Shown here in pieces: positions 8,531-16,981 of a stretch of DNA of 64,000 nt. Origin of the DNA: Pseudonocardia sp. (lineage in GTDB: Bacteria; Actinomycetota; Actinomycetes; Mycobacteriales; Pseudonocardiaceae); NCBI RefSeq assembly GCF_025465255.1, contig NZ_JAODNI010000061.1, positions 1 through 64,000 on the forward strand, read 5' to 3'. The position numbers were made by a program, and so were the translations under genes. The notes under the pieces are model-generated. The model was not told the DNA's origin, searched no databases, and saw only the letters and a list, made by a program, of their open reading frames with translations. Numbering within the stretch: position 1 is the first letter of the stretch; the number at the start of each line of letters is the position of its first letter.

Positions 8531-9835
8531 ATGTCGGCTCCAAGTCAGACCCCCGAGCACGTCGCACCCGCAGTCCAGCACCCGTTCCGCACCCTCCTCG
8601 GAGCCGGGGTCGGCAACACCCTGGTGTGGTACGACTGGAGCGTCTACGCGATCTTCGCTCCGTTCTTCGCCGCCCAGTTCTTCGTCGACGACAGCCCGAC
8701 CGGGGCCCTGTTGTCAACCCTCGCCGTGTTCGCCGTCGGGTTCTTCATGCGACCCATCGGCGGGTTCGTGTTCGGGTGGCTGGCAGACCGTCGCGGCCGC
8801 CGGTTCTCCATGACCACCTCGATGCTGCTCATGGCCGCCGGGAGCCTCGTCGTCGGCGTCGCGCCCACCCATGCGAGCGTCGGTATCTGGGCTGCGGTCA
8901 TCCTCGTCCTGGCCCGGCTCGGGCAGGGGCTCGCCCACGGAGGCGAGATCGCGGCGTCCTACACCTACATCGCCGAGATCGCCCCCCGCGCCCGCCGCGG
9001 GCTCTGGTCCACCAGCCTCTACATCTCCGTCACCGCCGGGATCGTCCTCGCCTCCCTGATCGGCGCCGGAGCCACGAGCGTGCTCGGCACCGACACCCTG
9101 CGGGACTGGGCCTGGCGAATCCCGTTCCTCGTCGGCGGGCTCCTCGGAATCGTGGGGCTCTACCTCCGCCGAAGCCTCCCCGAGACCGAGGCCTTCGCCG
9201 AGCAGGACGACGACACCTCCACCAGCCGCAGCACCCGCGAGCTTCTCCGCGGCCTGGCCCGGAACAAGGCCAGCCTCGCCCGGATCCTGGGGCTGAGCCT
9301 CGGCGTCACCGTCGTCTACTACATCTGGGCCGTCGGAGTGTCCGGATTCGCGATCAGCGCCAAGGGCGTACCGGCCAGCGGCGCGCTCTGGGGCAGCGTC
9401 ATCGCCAACGTCTTCTTCATGATCACGCTGCCGCTCTGGGGAAAGCTGTCGGACCGCTTCGGCCGCAAACCGGTCTTCCTCACCTACGGCATCGCGTTCG
9501 TACTGCTGTCGTTCCCGCTGCTCAACGCCATCAACGACTCCGCGCTGCGGCTGACCCTGATCATGATGGTCGCGCTGTTCTTCCTCGGCGCCTTCGTCGG
9601 GATCATGCCCGCCTACTTCGCCGAGCTGTTCCCCACGGCGGTGCGGGCCTCCGGGATCGGGGTGCCCTACTCGTTCATCGTCGCCATCTTCGGCGGCACC
9701 GCACCCTATGTCCTGACCTGGCTGACCTCGCACGACCTGCAGTGGGTCTTCGCCCTCTACATGATCGTTCTCGTGTCCATCGGGCTGATCACCACCCTCC
9801 TCACGCCCGAAACGAAGGGACGCGAGCTGACCTGA
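8531..9835 (+). CDS. MFS transporter, metabolite:H+ symporter (MHS) type
   Basis: 434 aa with about 12 membrane segments. The opening NTLVWYDWSVYAIFAPFFAAQFF is the MHS-family first helix (compare the WYDF/Y element of KgtP, ShiA and citrate permeases); motif A is LADRRGRRFSM between helices 2 and 3, and a related loop GKLSDRFGRKP follows helix 8. MHS proteins import carboxylic acids with protons. TGGAGGG lies 4 nt before the ATG and only 17 bp separate it from the flavin dehydrogenase, so the operon probably imports and oxidises one organic acid. Confidence 0.88.
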   Translation: MSAPSQTPEHVAPAVQHPFRTLLGAGVGNTLVWYDWSVYAIFAPFFAAQFFVDDSPTGALLSTLAVFAVGFFMRPIGGFVFGWLADRRGRRFSMTTSMLLMAAGSLVVGVAPTHASVGIWAAVILVLARLGQGLAHGGEIAASYTYIAEIAPRARRGLWSTSLYISVTAGIVLASLIGAGATSVLGTDTLRDWAWRIPFLVGGLLGIVGLYLRRSLPETEAFAEQDDDTSTSRSTRELLRGLARNKASLARILGLSLGVTVVYYIWAVGVSGFAISAKGVPASGALWGSVIANVFFMITLPLWGKLSDRFGRKPVFLTYGIAFVLLSFPLLNAINDSALRLTLIMMVALFFLGAFVGIMPAYFAELFPTAVRASGIGVPYSFIVAIFGGTAPYVLTWLTSHDLQWVFALYMIVLVSIGLITTLLTPETKGRELT

Positions 9836-10297
9836 CCGTCGACTGCCAGCACGTTCGGGAGGCTGTTCGGCCGGGCGGGCTGGGGCGCGGTCAGCCCGGC
9901 GAACCCCCTTTGCTGCGCGGCTACCGTGAATCCGGTCCTGGGGCGAAAAGGTGTCGCATGTTGCTGCCATGGGCCGCGAATGCGGCTGATCTCATGGCCA
10001 TGAGCGCTGGTACAGGCCCTGTTGGTCGGTTCACGGCCGCCGCAGGGACGACCACCGGGCCGACCGGCCTCAGGGCCACGGCGGGCCAGGGCCAGCACCG
10101 GCACCTCGCAGGTGATCACCGGCCTGGCCGCCGGCGACTACCAGTTCGGACCCGCGACGCAGGTCGTCGCCAAGCTCAGCACGGGGAGCGAGGGCCCGGC
10201 GGTAGCAGTGCCGTGACCACACTGCTGCCCCCGCTCACGGAGGGAACGCTGCGTCGGGGGCGAACGGTCCATGGATGACGCCGCACTGCGGTCCGGG
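9836..10297. other. intergenic region with possible decayed coding remnant and hairpin
   Basis: No intact gene. On the plus strand about 10105-10216 reads TSQVITGLAAGDYQFGPATQ and then to a stop after GSEGPAVAVP; this has normal codon use and may be the tail of a lost gene that I do not recognise. At 10201-10229 GGTAGCAGTG can pair with CACTGCTGCC around a 9-nt loop, about 70 bp after the DUF4177 stop, and may terminate that minus-strand gene. Confidence 0.35.
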
Positions 10298-10504
10298 TCA
10301 GCCAGCCGGACGCTCGAAGGTGACCAGCAGGCCCTCCACGCCGCCCGGCCCGACCCGGCCCTTCACCTCGGTGCTGGTGATCGCCTTGAGCTGCCACCCC
10401 TGGCGGGCCTCCTCGTTGAGCAGCTTCTCCAGCTTGTCCGCCGAGAGCTTCCCGCCGATCATGCTCTCCCGGATCTGCAGCACCCGGTACTCGTATCGCG
10501 TCAT
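10298..10504 (-). CDS. small DUF4177-type protein
   Basis: 68 aa. MTRYEYRVLQIRESM near the start and LEKLLNEEARQGWQLKAIT are the hallmark of DUF4177, small single-domain proteins of unknown function with a beta-alpha-beta layout and a conserved GW. The ATG at 10504 gives the family N-terminus; a GTG three codons upstream is possible. It is on the same strand as the polysaccharide operon but 57 bp beyond the deacetylase stop, so linkage is uncertain. Confidence 0.7.
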   Translation of the reverse strand: MTRYEYRVLQIRESMIGGKLSADKLEKLLNEEARQGWQLKAITSTEVKGRVGPGGVEGLLVTFERPAG

Positions 10505-10561
10505 GGCCCCCACCCTGCCAGCCTTCCAACCTGTCGTTCGCCGTGCGCAAACAGCCTCGTG

Positions 10562-11473
10562 CTATTCCGGGTGTCCGGACGATCCACCTCGCCCCGGCGC
10601 GGAGAACACCCCGCCCGTCGAGTCCGCCGGCAGCTCCGTCGACGCGCACATGTGCCGCTCGTTCATCGCGTCGACGATCGGCTGCAGCGCCGCGGTGCTG
10701 TGCAAGGTCGCGGCCTGCTCGCCGTCGTGCATCGTGATGATGCTGTTCGGGTGAAGTCCTTCGAGTACGTTGCGGGCTACGACGTCCGCCGTCACCCCCG
10801 CCTCCGTGTCGTGGCTGTCGTCGAAAAGCATGTCGTCGTGGTCGCTCCACGGCATGATCAGCCGTAGGCCCAGCTTGGTGGCGATCTTGTCGACCTCGAG
10901 ATTCACGGAGCCGTAGGGCGGACGGTATTGCGTCGGGGTCGGAGCGCCCGCCGCGGTGATGACGCGGTTGTCCATGATGAGCTCGAACTCGATCTGCGAG
11001 GCGCCCCACGGTGTCCGTCCCACGCCGGCGAGGTCCGTGCCCGTCACCAGGTTGAAGTGCCGGTAGGAGTGGTTCTGCACGCTGTGGCCCTCGGCGACCT
11101 CTCGCCTGATGATCTGCTCCCGGCCGGCGACACGCTCGCCCATTACGAAGAACGTCGCTTTGAGGTGCAGTGCGGCCAGGCGATCGAGCAGGAGCGGTGT
11201 GTGGACGTTCGGACCGTCGTCGAAGGTGAAATGGACGGTCCCACCGGAGCAGTCGTTCGCCAGCGGACGGGCTGCCCCCCCGCTGCTCTGCGCCGCGACC
11301 TCGTCCGTGGAGGCCTGCTGGTCGACGACCACAGCCGCTGGTGCCGAGGTACCGCCCGTAGGTGGGCTCACTGTGAGCGCGGCGGCCACGAAACCGCACG
11401 CGGCGAGGAATGCCAGCCAGGCCCAAGGCGAGAAGCCGGCACGGCCCCCACCGGCCACCTTGTGAGAAGACAC
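10562..11473 (-). CDS. membrane-anchored polysaccharide deacetylase (NodB domain)
   Basis: 303 aa. A short cytoplasmic tail and one membrane helix (residues about 16-35) anchor it; the NodB domain follows from about 78. Motif 1 is TFDDGP (83-88, catalytic Asp85, metal Asp86), motif 2 NHSYRH (metal His135 and His139), motif 3 RPPYG, and the last motif IITMHD. These are zinc-dependent enzymes that remove N-acetyl groups from GlcNAc polymers or peptidoglycan outside the membrane. It ends the GT2-to-deacetylase operon, 33 bp after the GH18-like gene, and would be the counterpart of IcaB or the N-terminal half of PgaB. The C-terminus ends in a Gly/Ser-rich tail. Confidence 0.88.
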   Translation of the reverse strand: MSSHKVAGGGRAGFSPWAWLAFLAACGFVAAALTVSPPTGGTSAPAAVVVDQQASTDEVAAQSSGGAARPLANDCSGGTVHFTFDDGPNVHTPLLLDRLAALHLKATFFVMGERVAGREQIIRREVAEGHSVQNHSYRHFNLVTGTDLAGVGRTPWGASQIEFELIMDNRVITAAGAPTPTQYRPPYGSVNLEVDKIATKLGLRLIMPWSDHDDMLFDDSHDTEAGVTADVVARNVLEGLHPNSIITMHDGEQAATLHSTAALQPIVDAMNERHMCASTELPADSTGGVFSAPGRGGSSGHPE

Positions 11474-11506
11474 GGACGACCTCCGGTGATCAGGATGGAA
11501 GGGATC

Positions 11507-12406
11507 TCAGGTGAGCACGAGGCGGCCGACCTCGGAGGCGAACCGCCAGCCACCGGCGTCGTCGGCCGCGGTGTTCCAGCAGAAGGCGCCTCTGACCCCT
11601 GGCACGGCCTGCTGAACCCGGCACCACGCGTCCGCGCAACGCTCGACCGTCATGTAGAGCGGCGGTCCGGAGATGATGCCGAATCCGACGTAAAGCCGGG
11701 TCGCGCCCACGAGGCCGGCCCATTCGCCCACGCTGTCCACGATGTACTGAGTGCTCGTCAGTCCCGGGTCGTCGTAGTACTGCGGTCCGCAGAGGTCGAG
11801 CAGGCCCGCTCCGGCCATGTCTCGGCAGAAGGCCCTGTCGGTGTCCCGCCAGGGCGCAGGTGGCGCACACACGGCGAACGCTTCGCCGTAGGCGGATTTG
11901 AGCCCTTCGCTGATCCACGAATACTCGTCGAGGTTCGGCCGGTGCTTGTCCTCGAACGTGTTGAGATCCACGCCGTCCACCCCGCCGAGCTCGGTGTCGA
12001 TGATCCGACGGAGGCCGTCGACGAACCGGGTGGAGGTCGCGCGCGAGTCGAACGTGATCCCGTGCCCGGCGCCGCCGACGGACAACAGGACCGCGCGACC
12101 CTGGCTCTTCCGCGCGAACGCGATGTCCGTCCTCAGGTTCGTTCGCGCTCCGCGGCCGTCGCCGGGCGGTTGCCACGCGACGTCCCCGGAGGTTCCCCTC
12201 GGTGTCGCGGCGAACAGGTGCACCACGTTGTACTCGGCGGGAAGGTCCCGCACCCGGATCGCGTCCGGCACCCAGGTCGGCCAGTAGCCGGCGACGACCT
12301 TCGCCGGCAGCGGGGGCCTCTCCACGGAGGCGCCGCAGGAGAACGCCGACAGGCCCAGGCTCGCCGTCCCGGCGAGGAGGGCCCGCCGCGAGAACGCGGG
12401 GGTCAC
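11507..12406 (-). CDS. exported GH18-like glycoside hydrolase
   Basis: 299 aa from a GTG that overlaps the upstream stop by 4 bp. The N-terminus FSRRALLAGTASLGLSAFSC combines a twin-arginine motif with a loose lipobox (Cys24), so it is probably a Tat-exported lipoprotein. The GH18 barrel shows VVAGYWPTW, the strand-3 motif LLSVGG (108-112) and the strand-4 motif DGVDLNTFE (144-152). The normal catalytic signature is DGxDxDxE; here the third Asp is Asn149 and the Glu (Glu152) is one residue later. So it may be a weak chitinase, use a shifted acid, or only bind the polymer. In this operon it would play the part of the hydrolase half of PgaB, trimming the exported glycan. Confidence 0.75.
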   Translation of the reverse strand: MTPAFSRRALLAGTASLGLSAFSCGASVERPPLPAKVVAGYWPTWVPDAIRVRDLPAEYNVVHLFAATPRGTSGDVAWQPPGDGRGARTNLRTDIAFARKSQGRAVLLSVGGAGHGITFDSRATSTRFVDGLRRIIDTELGGVDGVDLNTFEDKHRPNLDEYSWISEGLKSAYGEAFAVCAPPAPWRDTDRAFCRDMAGAGLLDLCGPQYYDDPGLTSTQYIVDSVGEWAGLVGATRLYVGFGIISGPPLYMTVERCADAWCRVQQAVPGVRGAFCWNTAADDAGGWRFASEVGRLVLT

Positions 12407-13941
12407 GGGACCGTGTTGAGGAGGCGGTAGACGGTCCACCGGGCCTCGGGGTCGACGGTGTCCGCGATCGGGCCCTCCTGCATGTAGTCCGCACTTCGGT
12501 TCAGGGCGTCGAGCAGCGCGTCCTGCGCCGGGGCGGCCGCGGAGTAGGGCTGCAGGATCACCATCGCGTACCTGCGGGCGGCGACGGCCCCGCGAACGGC
12601 GTCCGGGCCCGCGGCGTAGAGCGTCGACGTCCCCTCCCACCGAGGAGCGTCCAGCCGGCCGCGCGTGTAGTAACGCAACGTGTCCGACGCGGTCGAGAGG
12701 TAGAGGCCGGGGGTGCGATGGCGTTCGACGACGGCCAGGGCAGGGCGCACGTCCACCCAGCCGTGGAACATCATCTGGGACTGGGCGGTGGCCAGCACGG
12801 GCGCCACCACGAGCACGGCCAGGACCGGCACCCACCGAAGCAGGCTTCGCGACATCGCGGCCAGGGCCTGCCCGGCCAGAGGCGCCAGGAGCAGGGCCGA
12901 GTAGGCGCTGAGCCGGTTCGCAGACGTCGTCCCGCCGGCCCACATGGCGACGAAGGGGACGACCGCCCCGGTCACGAGGACGCAGACCGGGAGCAGGCGG
13001 GCGCCGCGCGGCGCGAGCGCCGTTCCGGCGAGGGCGAGGAGCCCGACGACGGTGAGATCGAGGCCGAGCCAGCCGATGGTCGGACCCAGGTCCACGAGGT
13101 GCGCAGGCAAGGTCCCCGGGGCCGTCGTCGTCACGACGAGCCCCTCGGTGAAGGCCGGGCCCTCGAGCAGGAGGAGACCGGCGAGGAGGCCCGTCAGCAC
13201 CACCGTGGCGGCCAGAGCCATCTGTACGCGCTCCGACCAGGTGCCGCCTCCCTTCCATCTGCGGAGCAGCACGATCACCAGGACGACCGCTGGGAGGAGC
13301 AGCAGTGCGACGTACTCCAGCGCGACGGCGAACGCGAGGGCGCCGCCGCACAGTGCCCCGGCGCCCGCGGTCCGTCCGGCTACTCCGCACCACAGGGCGA
13401 GGGCCAACATCAGCAGGCACAGGGCGTCGGGCGTGGCCAGCGCACCGGTGTAGACCGCGCCCGCGGTGAACGCGAACGCGGCGCCGCTGAGCAGGCCGAA
13501 GCGTGCGGACGAGGTCGCGGTGGCCGCGGTCGCCCTGAGCAGCAGGATCGTTCCGAGCAACGCGCACAGGCTCAGCATCCGGACGGCCGCGAGACCGCCG
13601 AACGCGTCCAGGACCGCGGCCAGCACGGGGTAGAACGCGGGGGCACCGCGCAGGTGGAGCGGCTCCGTGGCCGCGGCGCCCAGGCCGTACGACAACTGAT
13701 CCCGGCCGATCTGGATCAGCGCGGCCTCGTCGGTGAACACCGTGTTGTCCAGCGCCAGGACCATCGCGGCGAACACCACCAGCACGGCGAGGACGGGAAG
13801 CCTGCCGATCCGCCGCTCCGCAGCCGCACCTCGCCACCGCAGCGGCAGCAACCCGGCCACCGCGGTACGCCAGGGCAGACGACGGTAGGGGATCGGGGGA
13901 GGTGTGTGGGAGCGGACCGTCGGCGCCGACACGTCGATCAT
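12403..13941 (-). CDS. polytopic membrane protein, GT-C (GT39-like) glycosyltransferase fold
   Basis: 512 aa with about 10-12 hydrophobic segments, a cytoplasmic N-terminal tail rich in Pro/Arg and a soluble extracytoplasmic C-terminal domain of about 110 residues. After the first helix comes NTVFTDEAALIQIGRDQL, resembling the first extracytoplasmic loop of GT-C enzymes, which holds an acidic active site (Asp/Glu of FTDEA). Such enzymes use polyprenyl-phosphate sugars on the outer face. Both ends overlap neighbours by 4 bp, so it is strictly coupled to the rest of the operon. It could add side sugars to the polymer or assist export; it is not an IcaC-type acyltransferase by sequence. Confidence 0.65.
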   Translation of the reverse strand: MIDVSAPTVRSHTPPPIPYRRLPWRTAVAGLLPLRWRGAAAERRIGRLPVLAVLVVFAAMVLALDNTVFTDEAALIQIGRDQLSYGLGAAATEPLHLRGAPAFYPVLAAVLDAFGGLAAVRMLSLCALLGTILLLRATAATATSSARFGLLSGAAFAFTAGAVYTGALATPDALCLLMLALALWCGVAGRTAGAGALCGGALAFAVALEYVALLLLPAVVLVIVLLRRWKGGGTWSERVQMALAATVVLTGLLAGLLLLEGPAFTEGLVVTTTAPGTLPAHLVDLGPTIGWLGLDLTVVGLLALAGTALAPRGARLLPVCVLVTGAVVPFVAMWAGGTTSANRLSAYSALLLAPLAGQALAAMSRSLLRWVPVLAVLVVAPVLATAQSQMMFHGWVDVRPALAVVERHRTPGLYLSTASDTLRYYTRGRLDAPRWEGTSTLYAAGPDAVRGAVAARRYAMVILQPYSAAAPAQDALLDALNRSADYMQEGPIADTVDPEARWTVYRLLNTVP

Positions 13942-14111
13942 CGCTGGTCACCCGGTTCCCGGCCCACGATGTCCCGAGGTCGCCGGGGCACCAGACGGTA
14001 CAGCGCGAGGCCGACCACGAACAGGGTCAGAGCGGTGAACAGCCAGGTGGCGATCATGAAGAGGTCGTGGCCGAACTCGAGCAGGAGATCGGCGATGGTG
14101 ACGTGGTCCAT
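13938..14111 (-). CDS. 57-aa single-pass membrane protein, putative GT2 partner
   Basis: The ATG at 14111 overlaps the synthase stop by one base (TGATG) and its own stop overlaps the next ATG by 4 bp, so it is translated only as part of this chain. It starts MDHVTIADLLLEFGHDLFM, then one helix of about 22 residues (IATWLFTALTLFVVGLALYRLV), then a short charged tail. No family is recognisable at this length. Position immediately after a processive GT2 is that of PgaD/IcaD, small membrane proteins needed for synthase activity; PgaD and IcaD have two helices, this has one. Confidence 0.7.
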   Translation of the reverse strand: MDHVTIADLLLEFGHDLFMIATWLFTALTLFVVGLALYRLVPRRPRDIVGREPGDQR

Positions 14112-15535
14112 CAGGTGACCCACTCGGACTCGGTGCGGCGCAGGCTGCGGAACAGCGCCTTCCAGTAGACGAACGACTGCCGGACGTCGTAGAGCCACAT
14201 CGGGACGAGACAAACCGCCCAGAGCCGAGCGCGGCCTCCCGCCTTCCAGGCCGACACGAGCTGGTCGAGCATGAACACCGGCAGCACGATCAGCCAGAAC
14301 GCCTGGAAGGTGATCGACTCGAACGCCAGCGCGTAGCCCCAGTAGGCCACCATCAACAGCGGTATCAGGGATCGGAAGTACGTCCAGACCTGGATCGCCC
14401 AGGCCTTGCGCGTGTGCTGCACGAAGCCGTACCCGAACAGGGTCTCGAGGGTGCCCCGCTGCCAGCGCAGACGCTGCACGGACCAGGCCTGCCAGGTGTC
14501 CATCACGTCGGTGACGACGCGGCAGTCCCGGGCGTTGACCGGCCGGTAACCGATGCGCTTCAGAGCGACGGTCAGTTCGTAGTCCTCGGTGAGGGACTCC
14601 TCGTGGTAGACCGATCCGCGCGGCCCGGGTAGCGCGGGCGAGCCGCGGAGCGCGGCCACCTTGCGCAACGCCCCCGCCGAGAACATGCAGGCCGCCCCGG
14701 ACAGGACGTGGATTCGACCACCGCGGGAGTGCACGGTGTGGAGACCCTGCGCGTACTCGATGCGCTGGAGCAGAGCGACGACACGCGGGTCGTCCCGCGC
14801 CACATAGGACCCACTGATCGCCCCGCGATCCGGTGTGCCGACGAGGTGGCGAAGTCCGATGTCGACGAAGTCCGGCATCAGCCGGCTGTCCGCGTCCATG
14901 GCCAGCACGACGTCCTCGTCGCGCAAGACGGGCAGGACCATCTCGAGGGCGAAGTTCAGCGCTCCCGCCTTCTTGTGGACATTCCCGACGGTCTCGACGA
15001 CCTCGGCGCCGGCCTCACGGGCGAGCATCACCGTCTCGTCCGTGCAGTTGTCCGCGACAACGATGATCCGGTCCGGTGCGCGAGTCTGGTCGCGCAGCGA
15101 GCGGACCGTCCCGGCGATGCCCTCGCGCTCGTTGTGCGCAGGGACCAGGGCGACGACGGTCGTCGTACGCCGGACCTGAGGCGGCGTTGTCGGGCGGGCG
15201 GAAGGACGGCTGGGCAGGGGCTGGAGCCGACGCTGGCCGGGGATCGTCGGAAGCGGTGCTCGGCCGACGCCGGAACCGGGCGGGGCCTGTCGAACCATCG
15301 GACCGCTCCGCGCCTGCGGCATGTTCGGAGCTGTCCGGCGGTGCTGGACGACCGGACCCGTCCGGCCCTGCTGGCTGATCGGGTCGGCTTCGGCGAGGAC
15401 ATGCGCGCCGGACCGGGCGCCCTGGTGAGGATGGGGGAGCGAGGGCGATGTCTCGGATAGGCGATCATTGACGCGGTCCACTGCGGATACCTCGGTCAGG
15501 CCTTTGTGGCCGTAACGCGACTGATCCGTTTTCAT
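14111..15535 (-). CDS. processive GT2 polysaccharide synthase (PgaC/IcaA/hyaluronan-synthase-like)
   Basis: 474 aa. Residues 1-120 are a disordered, Pro/Gln/Arg-rich cytoplasmic tail. The GT2 domain starts about residue 125 (TVVALVPAHNE) and holds the UDP-sugar Asp, DxD as MDADS (Asp214, Asp216), the catalytic TED (Glu317, Asp318) and QRLRW (354-358), the acceptor motif of processive synthases. Two to three C-terminal helices follow from about 385. Unlike PgaC/IcaA there is no N-terminal membrane pair. It heads a five-gene operon with a deacetylase, so a beta-GlcNAc polymer is the best guess. The start is uncertain: ATG 15535 lacks a strong ribosome site and the frame is open up to 15694. Confidence 0.82.
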   Translation of the reverse strand: MKTDQSRYGHKGLTEVSAVDRVNDRLSETSPSLPHPHQGARSGAHVLAEADPISQQGRTGPVVQHRRTAPNMPQARSGPMVRQAPPGSGVGRAPLPTIPGQRRLQPLPSRPSARPTTPPQVRRTTTVVALVPAHNEREGIAGTVRSLRDQTRAPDRIIVVADNCTDETVMLAREAGAEVVETVGNVHKKAGALNFALEMVLPVLRDEDVVLAMDADSRLMPDFVDIGLRHLVGTPDRGAISGSYVARDDPRVVALLQRIEYAQGLHTVHSRGGRIHVLSGAACMFSAGALRKVAALRGSPALPGPRGSVYHEESLTEDYELTVALKRIGYRPVNARDCRVVTDVMDTWQAWSVQRLRWQRGTLETLFGYGFVQHTRKAWAIQVWTYFRSLIPLLMVAYWGYALAFESITFQAFWLIVLPVFMLDQLVSAWKAGGRARLWAVCLVPMWLYDVRQSFVYWKALFRSLRRTESEWVT

Positions 15536-15788
15536 CAATCTTGATGAACTCGTTCGGCCCAACCGCGCTGCCATATGCTGCCCGTTCAGAGGAGCCGTCA
15601 GGCGTAATCGAAGCGGAGCGTGAGCGTGAGCGACACTAACGAGTGACGGTCGCGGGCCCGAGGAAGATGCCGGAAGCCACTGGGTCATCGGCACCAGCCT
15701 GTTCGCAGTCGGCGCAGCGATGAATCCCGGGCGAATCGGGCGAGCGGCCGGGCGGGGCCCCGACGAGCAGGCGTGGTGGCGGCGTGCC

Positions 15789-16631
15789 CTAGCGGAGATC
15801 GGCGACCAGCGGCCGGTGATCCGACGAGGTCACCCGGTAGGTCTCGGGCTCCCCCACGGTGCTCAGGCCGCGCGTGAACAGGTAGTCGATCCTCTCGCCC
15901 TGCGGCTCGGACCCGCGGCCGTCGACCTGGTTGCGGCTGGTGGACCGGTTCCTTGCCCGGTCGACGTCCTCGAAGTCCCTGAGCAGCGGCGCGAGCAGCG
16001 ATGTCTCGGCCGGGCTCGTGTTGAGATCACCGAGGACGACGGCGGTCGCAGACGCGCGCGCGGCCTCCGCGACGACCGCGATCTGATCCCCGCGTACCGC
16101 ACCTCCGGTCGAGAGGTGGGTGGTGACGACCCGGATGTCCCGGCCGTCCTGCCTCCGCAGGGTCGCCGCGAGGTAGGCACGAGGTTCGTCGTCGTCAACT
16201 CCGCTGCGCACGGGGAGCGAGGCCACGACCGTCGATCCCGCCACGACCTCCAGCCTCGTGAGAAGGGCCTGGCCGAACGCACCGGTCCCGATCTTCCGTC
16301 GACCGCAGTCGACGCTGGCGAAGACCCTGCCGCCGTCGACGGAGGTGGGGACGGGGCCGGGGACGAGCCGGTACCCGATGCCGTAGTCGCGCCCGAGGAT
16401 CGCCCGTAGCTCTTCTGCGTCACCCGAGCAGATCTCCTGCAGCGCGACGACGTCCGGGTCCTGCGCCGCGATGACCGGCGCCCAGTCGGGCGGGGCGAAG
16501 TGGATCGTGTTCACGTTCCAGGTCATCGTCCGGATCAGCTCCGGCGTGGGCGGCGAGGTGGTGCACCCGCCGGCGGAGCCGAGGAGCAGCAGCGCGGCGA
16601 TGGCCGCGACGGCCGCCCTGCGCAGGCCCAT
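15789..16631 (-). CDS. endonuclease/exonuclease/phosphatase-fold lipoprotein
   Basis: 280 aa. Signal peptide with lipobox GSAGGC (Cys23), so it is exported and lipid-anchored. The DNase I-like fold is intact: MTWNVN, VVALQEI (metal Glu), VTTHLS (catalytic His), VLGDLNTSP and the final SSDHRPLVADL. Members include secreted nucleases, sphingomyelinases and phospho-sugar or lipid phosphatases; substrate is unknown. It is transcribed the same way as the polysaccharide operon, but 253 bp separate it from the synthase start, so it is probably its own unit. Confidence 0.8.
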   Translation of the reverse strand: MGLRRAAVAAIAALLLLGSAGGCTTSPPTPELIRTMTWNVNTIHFAPPDWAPVIAAQDPDVVALQEICSGDAEELRAILGRDYGIGYRLVPGPVPTSVDGGRVFASVDCGRRKIGTGAFGQALLTRLEVVAGSTVVASLPVRSGVDDDEPRAYLAATLRRQDGRDIRVVTTHLSTGGAVRGDQIAVVAEAARASATAVVLGDLNTSPAETSLLAPLLRDFEDVDRARNRSTSRNQVDGRGSEPQGERIDYLFTRGLSTVGEPETYRVTSSDHRPLVADLR

Positions 16632-16676
16632 CCGAACTCCTCGTGCGGTGCGTCCGGTCCTGTCTCGCGCGTCCGC

Positions 16677-16850
16677 TCACTCCCCGCCGAACTCGGCGGC
16701 CTCGCGCTCGGCGTCGGTGCGGTCGTCGACCCCGCTGTCGGTGGGGTACGCGGTGCCCTCGTCGGCGTCCCGGGTGTGCGCCACGTACGGGCCGCCGGGG
16801 GAGTCGTCGTCGGACCGGTCGTCGGCGGACTCGGGACGGGTGGTCGGCAT
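16677..16850 (-). CDS. small acidic hypothetical protein
   Basis: 57 aa, strongly acidic and without hydrophobic segments: it starts MPTTRPESADDRSDDD and ends DAEREAAEFGGE. GGAGGG ends 3-4 nt before the ATG, which is the main reason to believe it. I recognise no family. It sits between the SDR gene and the EEP lipoprotein on the same strand with 45 bp to the latter. Confidence 0.55.
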   Translation of the reverse strand: MPTTRPESADDRSDDDSPGGPYVAHTRDADEGTAYPTDSGVDDRTDAEREAAEFGGE

Positions 16851-16981
16851 GGGCCCTCCAGGATCCGTCGCCCCGGCCGGGAACCGGGGCGGGCGTGCGA
16901 GGCGTGCCCGAGCCGGCGCGTCGGCAAACCCGTGGAGCGGACGGGCCGCCGGGCATGGGTCGCCGAACGCACCGCCGGAAG

